Made by a program: the position numbers and the translations under genes
Shown: one piece after another, positions 8,881-19,036 of the stretch
Numbering within the stretch: position 1 is the first letter of the stretch
How the letters are laid out: the number at the start of each line of letters is the position of its first letter
From: Willaertia magna
Lineage: Eukaryota; Heterolobosea; Eutetramitea; Acrasida; Naegleriidae
Assembly (NCBI GenBank): GCA_902984215.1
Contig: CADWAF010003261.1
Coordinates: forward strand, 1-64,000
Reading direction: 5' to 3'
Length of the DNA: 64,000 bases
The notes under the pieces: model-generated
Told to the model about the DNA's origin: nothing
What the model saw: the letters and a program-made list of their open reading frames with translations, nothing else
The model's database searches: none

Positions 8881-11455
8881 ATGACAGTTTCTTCTTTGTT
8901 GGCGACAAGAACTATCAACACTTTCCGAAAGGGATTTATTCTTCAATTTATTATTCAATTTTTCTTTTTATTATTTATTACTACCACTACTATATATTGT
9001 TTATCAATAGAACCTAATGATCCAACCATTGATATTCAACCTTTTGAATTATCTAATTTTGGTATTATTTATCAAGATATCTCTACTACTATAATTAACA
9101 ATAGAATGATACGTAATGATTTTACAGATATTCTTAAACTTTCATCAAATAAGTATTTCTATTTTATTGCACATCCTTCACCTAATCAAGGATCAATGTC
9201 ATTTGATATAAACCATCAAGCTTTATTTTTATTTAATAATCAAAAACAAATTAAAGAAATTTCATTCCAACAATCTAATAATGAAGAAAAGATTTATATT
9301 AAAGAGAATTGTGGATTATTATTTCAAGTAGAAGGAACAGAAGATAGTTTAACTAATATGGATAATGAATTTACAATTTATTTTGCCGCCAAAACTAATG
9401 TAAATGATAAATGTATGATTTATAAAGTAATTTTAAATAATAAACAACAAAAAAGAAATTTAGAAGAAAATTTAATTATAATTTCAACAAATTATGAATT
9501 AATTAATTATAAAAAACAATCTATAAATAGTAATTATTTTATAAATGTTTTACAAAATATTACAATAGAAAATAATGAATTTATTTCTAAAAAAGGATTA
9601 TTAAAAATAAATAAGGAAGAAAAATTTTATGAATTAAATGAAGATATTTATTTTCCATTAAATTTAATTGGAGGAAAAGATGCTTTAAATAGAAATGAAA
9701 AAGATTTACAAAATGAATTATTTTTTATTACAAAAACAGAAGAAAATTATTTATTTTTTAATTTAAGTGAAAATTTAAATGAAAATTTAACATTTTCATC
9801 AAATGTAACTTTACAATTTTTAGATAATAATTTAAATGATCAAAATAATTTATTAAATAATAATTTATTATTTTTTATTGAAAATAATTTAATTATTTTA
9901 GATAAAAATAGTAATAATGCTACAAAATTAAATATTGAAAATTTAAATTCTATTGATTTTCATTTATTAAATAAAAATTTATATTTTTTAAGTGAATATA
10001 ATAATTTATTATTTATGACAAATGGTAAAGAATTAAAATCAGTTAATGAAATTAATAAATTAACAGATTTAATACAATTAGATAACAATAATTTATTTTA
10101 TGTAATTCAAGATAAATCCATTATTTATTCTATTGAAGTTTTAAATAACAATGATGATAATAATAATGATAATAAAGAATGGATTAAAGTTAATGAAATT
10201 TATAGAAAAGAAGGTGAAACATTTAGGTTTTTAAATATTTATAAAAATGATCAAGGAAATGATGAATTATTTATTGAAAATTGTAAACAAAGTAATGATT
10301 GTTCCATTACAAGATTAATTTTAAATTCAAGTAATAATAAAATTATAGAAACTACCATTTTAGTAAAATCTGGTGAGATTGATAAAGTACCAATGAGATT
10401 CTATAAATCACCTTTATTAATTTCAGAAAATTTAAATAATTTATTTAATGTAATGTCAGGTGGTAATCAATGGACACCAAATTTATTATTATTTTCAAAA
10501 AAGGAAATTAGAAAATGTTTTGGTATATTTTACAATGATACATTAAATGTATGTTCAGGTAAAGGTAAATGTATTAGTGAAAATAGATGTGAATGTTTTG
10601 ATAATTTTGATGGAGATGAATGTGAGAAGTGTAAAAAGGGATTTGAGGGACCTAATTGTACTGAAGTATTACGTAAGTTATTTTTAATATTTATAATTAT
10701 TAAATAATTATTAAATAATAATTAATATAATAATAGCTATTATGTGTTTTAATATATTTGCTAATGAATCAATAGTTTGTTCTGGACATGGTGATTGTAT
10801 TTCAGAAAATAAATGTAATTGTATTGAAGATGAATACACAGGTATACAATGTGAAATACCATATTGTTTTGGATTAAAATCAACAGATAATAATGTTTGT
10901 AATAAATATGGTAAATGTATAGATTTTAATGATTGTAAATGTAATGAAGAACATACTGGAAGTAATTGTGAAATTTATATTCAAAAACCAATTGGTGAAA
11001 AATTATATTCTTTAATGATTATTTATGGTGGATTTAATCTTTTATTTGTTTTAATTTTATTAGTTGTAATTGCTATTGTAATTAAAAGAAGAGGTAAATA
11101 TGATGGTTTTAATAATATTAGTGGATATCAAGAAGATAATCATCATCATCAATTAAATGATGAAGATGATGAAGATTTGTTTTTAACAGATGATTTATTT
11201 ATTAAGGATGAAGAAAGAGAGAATGTTGTTGACACAAATAATAATAGTATTACTACTAATACTGGAAGTGGTAGTGGTGGTAATGAGAGTAACATTAATA
11301 GTAATTTAATACAAGAAGAGTTAAAGGTTGGTGGTGGTGAAGATAATAATGAAAAGAAAGAAGAAGATGTGAAGAATAATGCAACAACAACAACAACAGG
11401 AACTAATAAGACATTTGCAATTGACGATGAGGAAGATTTATTACATTTTGATTAA
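8881..11455 (+). CDS. Type I membrane protein with EGF-like repeats (2 exons)
   Basis: Exons 8881-10672 and 10737-11455; the intron 10673-10736 starts GTAAGT, ends TAATAG and splits a Pro codon. The product is 836 residues. A hydrophobic signal segment lies at about 18-40. The region 45-545 is beta-rich and Asn-rich without a domain I can name; a propeller is possible. Three EGF-like modules follow at about 552-690. Each has a 'V/CSGxGxCI...C.C' core and a 'GxxC' end, similar to tenascin-type EGF repeats of amoebozoan and heterolobosean surface proteins. A single membrane span lies at about 692-713 and ends in KRRG. The cytosolic tail has about 120 Asn/Asp/Glu-rich residues. A surface adhesion or recognition role is inferred from the architecture. 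The splice rejoins the EGF frame exactly, so the gene model is firm. Confidence 0.8.
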
Positions 11456-11496
11456 AGTATTTCTGTAAATTATAAAATCAACACCTTTTGTAAATT

Positions 11497-12849
11497 TCAA
11501 AATTTTAATGAAATATCTGTTAATTTATTGTGTAAAATAGCAGCATTGTATAAATTATTGAAATAGAAGTTATCTTGTTCTAATTCTGTATTAATGTTGC
11601 AATCATAATTGTTTGTTGTTAAGAAATAAATTTCTTTGTCAAACAAAAAAGGATAAATACGTTTCAAGTTTAAATTAAAAGTTAATAGTTCGTTTTCTTT
11701 TATAATTATTTCTTTATTTTTATTTGTGGTTTTATTATTGTAATTAAAAATAAATAACTGGTTATTAAATGTTTTGATAATAAATAAATCTTGAATTTTG
11801 AAAATATTTTGAAAAAGATTGTTTGTAAAAGTTGTTGGAAAGATGATTTTAATAAATTGAAATCCGTTACTGTAACAATGATTAATGACTTTATAATTAA
11901 AAATTTCATTCTTTTCAGTTAAAATAAAGAAATTATCTTTTCCTTTCTTTTCGGATAAAATTTGTAAAGTTTTTGTAAAATTAATTTTTGTAAACTCGAC
12001 ATTACTTAAATCATTATTCCTTCTTGTTGGAATAAAAATATTATTAACATCGGAAATAAGTTTGTTTTCTTCTCTTTTTAATTCTTTATTTAAAAATAAA
12101 TTACCATAACCGTCCAATAATAAAGTAAAAAATCTGCCACATTGAATGTCTTTAATTTTATAAAAATTATTTTTAATATTAATTAATTTAAAACAATCTT
12201 TTAATTTAATGTCTTCATAATTTATATTTTCAGATTCATTTATTGTAACATGTATTTTATAAAATTTATTACTTTTTGTTAAAATATACAAAATTCTTTT
12301 TGTACAACGCATTAAAATAATTTCTTCATTAATGAATTTAAAAACAACTTTTAATAATTCTTTCTTTTTTGAAGCATATCCAATAAAATTATTTTTTATA
12401 AAAGAATCAATATTATGGAATGAATGTGTAAAATAAAATTCATTGTAATTATTTACAATAATTGTAAAATCTTCAAAACATTCTAAATTTGTAATATTAT
12501 TAAATGTCACTTCATTATACTTATAAAATTTATCATTTAATTTAGAAAAATTATTGAAAATAAATAAATTATTTCCATAAATTTTATTTCCATTGATAGA
12601 GATATTATTTGTTTTAAAGTTACTGGAATTACTAGTTGAATTAGTTAAAGTTTTATTAATTAAACATTGACTTTCTATATTATTTCCATTTACAAAAATA
12701 TTATTTTCGTTTGTTACAATTATTGTGTGATTCACTCCACTTTTTATAAATTTAATTTTTTCATTTAAAATTTCTTCTTCTAGTATTGAATTTTGTTGAT
12801 TAACTTCAATATTTGAAATTGAATTTTTTTTTAATCTTAGCAATTCCAT
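11497..12849 (-). CDS. RCC1-repeat-like protein ending at a BTB stub (copy 1)
   Basis: 450 residues. Repeats of the form 'FIKSGxNHTIIVTxENNIFVNGNN', 'CFEDFTIIVNNYNEFYF' and 'IQCGRFFTLLLDGYGNLF' mark a degenerate RCC1-type seven-bladed propeller. The C-terminus ends LYNAAILHNKLTDISLKF. That is how a BTB domain begins in RCC1-BTB proteins ('NKxLSDVxF'), but a stop follows at once. Two relatives lie directly upstream in the same orientation (13210-14091 and 14220-15434), so this is a tandem duplication. The role is probably scaffold or adaptor; no guanine-exchange function can be inferred. The start follows AAAAAAAA. Confidence 0.7.
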   Translation of the reverse strand: MELLRLKKNSISNIEVNQQNSILEEEILNEKIKFIKSGVNHTIIVTNENNIFVNGNNIESQCLINKTLTNSTSNSSNFKTNNISINGNKIYGNNLFIFNNFSKLNDKFYKYNEVTFNNITNLECFEDFTIIVNNYNEFYFTHSFHNIDSFIKNNFIGYASKKKELLKVVFKFINEEIILMRCTKRILYILTKSNKFYKIHVTINESENINYEDIKLKDCFKLINIKNNFYKIKDIQCGRFFTLLLDGYGNLFLNKELKREENKLISDVNNIFIPTRRNNDLSNVEFTKINFTKTLQILSEKKGKDNFFILTEKNEIFNYKVINHCYSNGFQFIKIIFPTTFTNNLFQNIFKIQDLFIIKTFNNQLFIFNYNNKTTNKNKEIIIKENELLTFNLNLKRIYPFLFDKEIYFLTTNNYDCNINTELEQDNFYFNNLYNAAILHNKLTDISLKF

Positions 12850-13209
12850 TTTTTTTGTGGGTGGATTGTTGACTTATCATCGATAGAATGTTGTTTAAGG
12901 GTGATTTTGAAAATAACTTGTTGGGTATTTGGTTTTTGTTGTCTAATTTATCGTTCTCTAATTCCACCTTTTTATAATTGCATTTACCTTGGAGTTTTTA
13001 CTTGAGAGGGTGGCTCAGTTTCAGATTCTGACGGCTTAATTAAATAAGACTCTCTTCCTCACTTTCATATTCATATGGCTTCAATAAGTTTCCTTCTATA
13101 ATAATCCCTTTGATAAATTTTCATTTCTTTCGTACCATCAACAAATCAGGTACACCTGCATACTTACCACATGTAAACAACGAAAAAAATCTGGAACTAG
13201 TAAATTTTA
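12850..13209. other. Gene-free stretch upstream of RCC1-like copy 1
   Basis: About 360 bp, less AT-rich than its surroundings. It should contain the promoter of copy 1 and the remains of the 3' region of the broken copy. No tRNA, repeat or coding signal is visible. Confidence 0.5.
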
Positions 13210-14091
13210 TTAACAAAAAGAAACGTCGGTTAACTTTTTATTTAAAAAACTGTTAAATAAATTATTGCAAAAATTGTCATTTTGCTCAAATACAACATTA
13301 ATTTGAAAGTTGGCTGTTAAAAAATAAGTGTATTTGTCAAATCTAAATGGATAAATATTTGTCCATTTTAAATCACAAACTGGTATTTCACTTTTATGAA
13401 TAACCATTTGTTCTTTATTTTTAAGGAGTACATTTATAGAATTGTTGAAATAATTAAAACTATATAATTTATTATTACCAGTTCTAATAATAAATATTTC
13501 TTTAATTTTAAAAATTTCTGTAAAATTGTTTATAAAGGCAGTTGGAAGAATAATTTTTGTAAATTGATATTCATTATAGTCTGCAATATTTAAATTATAA
13601 ATTTCATTATTTTGTGTTAAAATAAAATTATCTTTAGTAAAATTTATTACTTTTTGTTACAAAATATAAAATTCTTTTGGTTGAACGCATTAAAATAATT
13701 TCTTCATTAATTTCACTAAAAATAATTTTAATTAAATATTTCTTTTTTGATAAATATCCCATTCCATTTGTACTTAAATAAAAACGGTCACTAAAATAAA
13801 ATTCATTATAATTATTTACAATAATTGTAAAATCTTCAACACATTCTAAATTTGTAACATTATCAAATGTAATTTCATTATATTTATAAAACATATTGTA
13901 TACTTTATAATCAAACGTAATTAAACTTTGACCATAAACATTACTTCCATTCACATAAATATTATTTTCTTTTGTTACAATTATTGTGTGATTTAATCCA
14001 CTTTTCAAGAATGTAATCTTTTCATTTAAAATCTCTTCGCAAAGCATTGAATTTTGTTGTTGGTTCTCTTTTGCTATTGTAACTAATCCAT
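13210..14091 (-). pseudogene. Broken RCC1-like copy 2 (tandem array)
   Basis: This is a decayed sibling of the genes on either side. The ancestral ATG at 14091 is followed two codons later by a stop. The homologous frame resumes one reading frame away with an IAKENQQQNS-type stretch, showing a frameshift near the start. From 14047 to 13634 the first RCC1 repeats are intact up to TKSNKFY, where a stop occurs. The next homologous part (KDNFILTQNNEIYNL) lies in another frame. About 115 residues that both siblings have in between are missing, so an out-of-frame internal deletion joined two distant repeats. The last part down to 13210 is open and ends NKKLTDVSFC, the same BTB-stub end as its siblings. 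It is unlikely to make a working protein. Confidence 0.8.
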
Positions 14092-14219
14092 TTTGATTGT
14101 CTGATAGTAATTAATTACAAAATATTTACAACCAAACAATGTTTTTAATAAATTATTTATTGTTGTATTAATTTAAATGTTACAATTAAGAATGATTATT
14201 TCTTTTAATACAAATAAAT

Positions 14220-15434
14220 CTAATTTCCAAAAGTACATTCATCAAAGGAAATGTCTGTTAATTTATTATTTAACAATGTGTTGTATAAATTATTTAAAAA
14301 GAAAAAATCATTATCTTCTCTCTCTAATTCTCTATTAATTTTGTAATCATTTAAAAAATAAATTTTCAAATCAAAAAGGAAAGGATAAATATTTTTCCAA
14401 TTTAAATCACCAGCAACAAAGAGTTCATTATTAAAAGTAACGGCTGATTCATAGTTAAAAGTAAATAAATTATTATTATTTAGGTATTTAATTATTAATA
14501 ATTGATTAATTAAATAAATTTCTTGGATCAAGTTCTTTGTAAAGTTTTCAGTAAGGATAATTTTTGTAAATTGAAATTCATTAGAATCATTTTGTTTATA
14601 ATTAAAAATTTCATTCGTTTCAGTTAAAATAAAGAAATTATTCTTGTTTTTCTTTTCAGATAAAATTTGTAAAGTTTTTGTAAAATTAATTTTTGTAAAC
14701 TCAACATTACTTAAATCACCATAATTTTCCATTAAGAAAAAAATATTTTTACCATAGCTATTTTTATTATCTTTATTAAAAAATAAATTACCATATTTAT
14801 CTAGCAATAAGGTATAAATACTCTCACATTGAATATCTTTAATTTTAAAAAAATTATTTTCAATTTTTATTAATTTAAAACGATCTTCAAATTTATTGTA
14901 ATGTTCAACAGAAAAATATAATTTATATAATTTATCACTTTTTGTTAAAATGTATAACATTCTTTTATTTGAACGCATTAAAATAATTTCTTCATTAATT
15001 TCATTTAAAATAATTTTTGATAGTTTTTTGTTTTTTGATAAATATCCAATAAAATCACCAATACCGGCACCGTATATATAAAAACTGTCACTAAAGTATA
15101 ATTCATTGTAATTATTTACAATAATTGTAAAATTTTCACAACATTCAACGTTTGTAATATTATTAAATTTCATTTCAGTAAATTTATAAAATTTGGAATC
15201 TAGTTCTTTGGAAAATAAAGAACTAGTCTGTTGATTAATTAAACATTGACCATAATTATTATTTCCGTTAACATAAATATTATTTTCTTTAGTTACAATT
15301 ATTGTGTGGTTTAATCCACTTTTAATAAATTTAATTTTTTCATTTAGCAACTCTTCTGGCAATATTGAACTTGGTGGTTGTTTTAAGATGGAAATTGTTT
15401 TGTCATTATTTTCTTTCAATCTTAATAGTTCCAT
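14220..15434 (-). CDS. RCC1-repeat-like protein ending at a BTB stub (copy 3)
   Basis: 404 residues, closely related to copy 1 across its whole length: MELLRLK start, FIKSGLNHTIIVTKENNIYV, FTIIVNNYNELYFSDSF, IQCESIYTLLLDKYGNLF, KINFTKTLQILSEKK. Each blade has the RCC1 'xCGxxHTxxLxxxGxxxxxG' outline in eroded form. It ends NNKLTDISFDECTFGN, a few residues further into a BTB start than its siblings, then stops. The start follows AAAAAAAA. The gene is apparently intact. Function is unknown; a propeller adaptor that lost its BTB domain is my inference. It is the most upstream member of the array. Confidence 0.7.
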   Translation of the reverse strand: MELLRLKENNDKTISILKQPPSSILPEELLNEKIKFIKSGLNHTIIVTKENNIYVNGNNNYGQCLINQQTSSLFSKELDSKFYKFTEMKFNNITNVECCENFTIIVNNYNELYFSDSFYIYGAGIGDFIGYLSKNKKLSKIILNEINEEIILMRSNKRMLYILTKSDKLYKLYFSVEHYNKFEDRFKLIKIENNFFKIKDIQCESIYTLLLDKYGNLFFNKDNKNSYGKNIFFLMENYGDLSNVEFTKINFTKTLQILSEKKNKNNFFILTETNEIFNYKQNDSNEFQFTKIILTENFTKNLIQEIYLINQLLIIKYLNNNNLFTFNYESAVTFNNELFVAGDLNWKNIYPFLFDLKIYFLNDYKINRELEREDNDFFFLNNLYNTLLNNKLTDISFDECTFGN

Positions 15435-15535
15435 TTTTTTTTATAAATTTTTAAACATCAGTTTGTGTAAACTTGTTGATTGGATGCTAATCTTATGATT
15501 GGATGCTAGCGCTTATTTATTTAATTTTACAAAAA

Positions 15536-17994
15536 TTAATGTTCGTACAAAGTAGTATTATTCATTGCACAATCTTTCAAATAATTACATGGTTTAAGAA
15601 TGTGTAATTTTTCACCACTGTCTTTATAAAATTGACATAATCTATCATGAACATATTTACTACCCATAGAATCTGCCCATTTCATTAAACCACCATAATA
15701 ATGATAGAAACCATATCCCATTACAGAAGCAATATCAATATCACTAACATGATAAACAACTTTCTCTTCAATAACTCTACATGCTTCATTTACAGCACTG
15801 AATAAACAAATTTCAACAATATCTTTATCATTATAATTAGCTGGAGTTATATCATTCTTTCTTACTTTAGATAAAATTTGATCTAAATCTTTATCTGGTA
15901 CACGTTTACCATTTTCATATTTATAGAAACCAATGCCTGTCTTTTCACCTAATCTTTTACTATCATTCATTAATTGAATTAATGAAGAATCAGTATAGTT
16001 TCTATCACTATATGCTGAACCCATTGATTGTCCAGCAAATCTTACAACATCAAGACCTGACATGTCAGCCATTGAGAAAAATCCTATACGTATAACTTTA
16101 GCTAATGCCTTATCAATATTATATGGATGTAATCCTTGTCTTTCAACTAAATATTGTGCTGCTAAACCATATGGCCAGAATAATCTATTCACAGCAAATC
16201 CAACAACATTAAATACAACAATTGGTGTTTTCTTCATTTGTTTTGCGAAATTTAAAACATTCATTAAAATAACATTATCTGTATGTTCAGTTCTAATAAT
16301 TTCTAATAATTGCATAACATTTGCAGGTGCAAAATAATGTAAACCAACAATTCTCTTTCTATTCTTTTCCTTATTAGTTAATTTCTCTGCAATTACATTT
16401 AAATCAATAGTTGATGTATTTGTTGCAAAAATACAAGTATCATTACAATATTTCTCTAAATCTTTGAAAATATTTTGTTTTAATTCTTTAATTTCTAAAA
16501 CTGCTTCAATAACTAATTCAAGTTCATTAAAACCATCATATGTTGTTTGTCCTTTCAAATTTTTAATAATTTGTTCATAAGCTTGTTGTGTTAACCTCTT
16601 TCTTTCAACTTTAGATTGAAATACCTTCTTAATACGTTCTAAAGCTAAATCAACTTGTTTATCATTAATATCTTTTACAATAACTTGACAACCATTCTCT
16701 AAAGCATTAATAGCAATACCATTACCCATAGTTCCACCACCAATTACACCAACCTTAGTAAACTTTTGAATTGTTGGTTTCTCTTTAATTGGTAACTTTG
16801 TTGTATTTCTTTGTGCTAAAAAGTAATGAATCATTCCTTTTGCGGTTGGTGTATTTGCGCATTTTGCAAAGTATTCAGTTTCTTTATCTAAACCTAGTTG
16901 ACCATTACTTACAAAATCAAAACCATCTAAAATTGCTTGTTTACAATATTTTACGTGTGGTAATAATTTTGCGACTTCAGGTAATGGGAAGTTTTCAACA
17001 AATTTAAGGCTTGAAACTTTTGGATCAATTAATTTCTTTGCATATTGTAAAGTTCTTTTCATTGGAAGTTGGCCATTTAAAATTTTCTTTACAACGTCAA
17101 CACCCTTTTCTCTTAAAGCAGAAGAGATGTTCTTATCTACATTAATGAGCTCATCAACTAAACCTAAATCTAAAGCTTCTTTTGCTTTAATAGATTGTCC
17201 AGTCATCATCATCTCAAAAGCTTTATTTAAACCAATTAAACGAGGACAACGTTGTGTGCCTCCGGCGCCAGGGAAAATGCCTTTTAAGGTTAGTATATTA
17301 TTATAGTATTATTAATTATTCACAAACAAAATAAGGTATTAAATTACCATCTTTACTTAATTCATTAATACTTACCAATGTTAATCTCAGGTAAACCAAA
17401 ACTTGAAGATAATGAAGAAATTCTATAATGAGTTGACATTATTAGTTCACAACCACCACCTAATGCTGCACCATGGATTAGTGACACAATTGGTTTAAAA
17501 GATCCTTCAATTTTATTCATAATATCGTTTGCCTTCTTTGTCATTTCAAAAAAGTCACCATTTTCATCTTGTCTTTTCTTTAATTGTGTAATATCTGCTC
17601 CTGCTACAAAGATTGTAGATTTATCATTCATTTCATTAGTTGTAATAATAATACCTTTACAATCATTATCTTTTAAAGCTTTATCTAATTGTGAATTTAA
17701 AGCTTCAAGTAAAAGTGGTGAAAGAGTATTCATTGGAGGATCATTTAATAAAAGAAGAACAATACCATCATTACGATAAGTAGAATTATCATAGAGTACT
17801 CTATTGTTAGATGATTCAGAAGTGTAATTATTGTTAACACTACTATTAGCGGAACCACTTGTATAATGAAGGCTTAATTGGTCATTATTCATCATAAATG
17901 AAGAACCATTATTATTATTGGTAGATGAGTTACGATTATCTTGTTGGTGTGGATAAAGATGATCAATCAAGACTTGTAGACGGGAATTCATCAT
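15536..17994 (-). CDS. Peroxisomal-type bifunctional enoyl-CoA hydratase / 3-hydroxyacyl-CoA dehydrogenase (2 exons)
   Basis: Exons 17994-17376 and 17280-15536; the intron 17375-17281 starts GTAAGT, has a CTAAC branch site and ends TTAAAAG. The product is 787 residues. The hydratase half (about 75-260) has the oxyanion-hole motif HGAALGGGCEL and, spanning the splice, LPEINIG-IFPGAGGTQR; both catalytic Glu are present. The dehydrogenase half (about 380-787) has the NAD motif VGVIGGGTMGNG at about 383-394 and the catalytic His in LHYFAPANVM, followed by two C-terminal helical domains. It hydrates and oxidises enoyl-CoA in beta-oxidation. Near the N-terminus, residues 5-13 (RLQVLIDHL) match the PTS2 peroxisomal import signal R-L-x5-H-L exactly. 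The C-terminus has no SKL. A mitochondrial trifunctional-alpha role is the less likely alternative. Confidence 0.93.
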
Positions 17995-18213
17995 TAATTT
18001 TTTTTTTGATTTTTTATTTTCTTTTTTAATTTTTTTAAATTTTATTCTCCAAGGGATGCTTTTGGAAATTTGTTATTTTCCTTTTAATTTTCCACAAGGT
18101 TTTTTGTAATGTTTTGTTGGCATTATGTTTACAAAACAACGTACACAATTCTGGATAATTTGTTATTTAATACAGTGTAGTAGTTATGTTGTAATAAATA
18201 AAAAAAATAAATT
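17995..18213. other. Short intergenic region between ECH/HADH and mago genes
   Basis: About 220 bp with poly-T tracts at its left edge (the A-rich leader of the ECH/HADH gene on the minus strand). Nothing else is recognisable. Confidence 0.4.
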
Positions 18214-18803
18214 TTAATGAACAGGTTTTGTTTTAAAATGTAAATTAATTAAAGAAATTGCAAAATTTTTTAAATCACCTAATAAAAAATAAAATTTCTT
18301 TAAGCCTTCTGGATCTCTAGATTTTGCAACTTCTGAAAGTGTTTGGATTTTACTTGTTACAAAAAGGATACGTTTACCATCCATTATTATTTCAAGTTCA
18401 GATTTTCCAATATTATCGGGTAAAGGCCAATATTTATCGCTTTCACTAAAAGTGGTTTTAATTGTTTAATTTTTTTTTGTAATTTTTTTGTAAAGTTTAT
18501 TAGTAAAAGTTGTAATAAATGATAACTTACTGTATAATTTGAGATTCTTTTACAATTTTTTTTAATTCTCTCAAGACAATATCGTTTACAATTACTTGTT
18601 TTTTAATTTCTCCATCTTTTTTATACATACTATCATTTGTATATTCTAATAATCCATCGGAATTAAATATTATTTCAAGATATTCATGTCCGTATCTTCC
18701 TTCATGCCCTACATACTAATTTATTTAAATAAATATTAATCCAAATAATAAATTATTAAATTTTATAACCTACACATCTAACAAAAAATTCATCTTGTTT
18801 CAT
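18214..18803 (-). CDS. mago: Mago nashi, exon junction complex subunit (3 exons)
   Basis: Exons 18803-18774, 18715-18531 and 18445-18214; introns of 58 bp (GTAGGT...TTAG) and 85 bp (GTAAGT...TTTAG). Total 447 nt, 148 residues, the family's normal length (about 146). Landmarks in order are FVRCYVGHEGRYGHEYLEI, a strand with FNSDGLLEYTN, WPLPDNIGKSELEI, FVTSKI, SRDPEGLKKFYFLLGDL and LINLHFKTKPV. These match Mago nashi almost throughout, including the DPEG loop and the C-terminal LHFK(x)KP. With Y14 it forms the core heterodimer of the exon junction complex in the nucleus and cytoplasm, marking spliced mRNA and acting in mRNA localisation and decay. It is easily missed because the first exon has only ten codons. 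Y14 is not in this window. Confidence 0.96.
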
Positions 18804-19036
18804 TTTTTTTTGTAAAATATTATTCGTTAAAATATTGGAATTAACTGTCGATAATATTTACAATATGGTTGGCCAACTTTCATTAAACAAATCAATTTTA
18901 TTCAACCAACACATCATGGTTCTAATTGCAATCCATTATTATTGTTGGTCGTTTTAATGAGATTGTACTTCCTCTGTTATTTTCCCAATTTAAATTTTTT
19001 AAAAAAAAATATAATGTTTTCAAATTTCAAAAAATT

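Noticed and set aside
11497..12849. RCC1-like genes as Ran exchange factors
   Set aside because: The propeller motifs are too degenerate and belong to a tandem lineage-specific family; nothing supports a Ran role.
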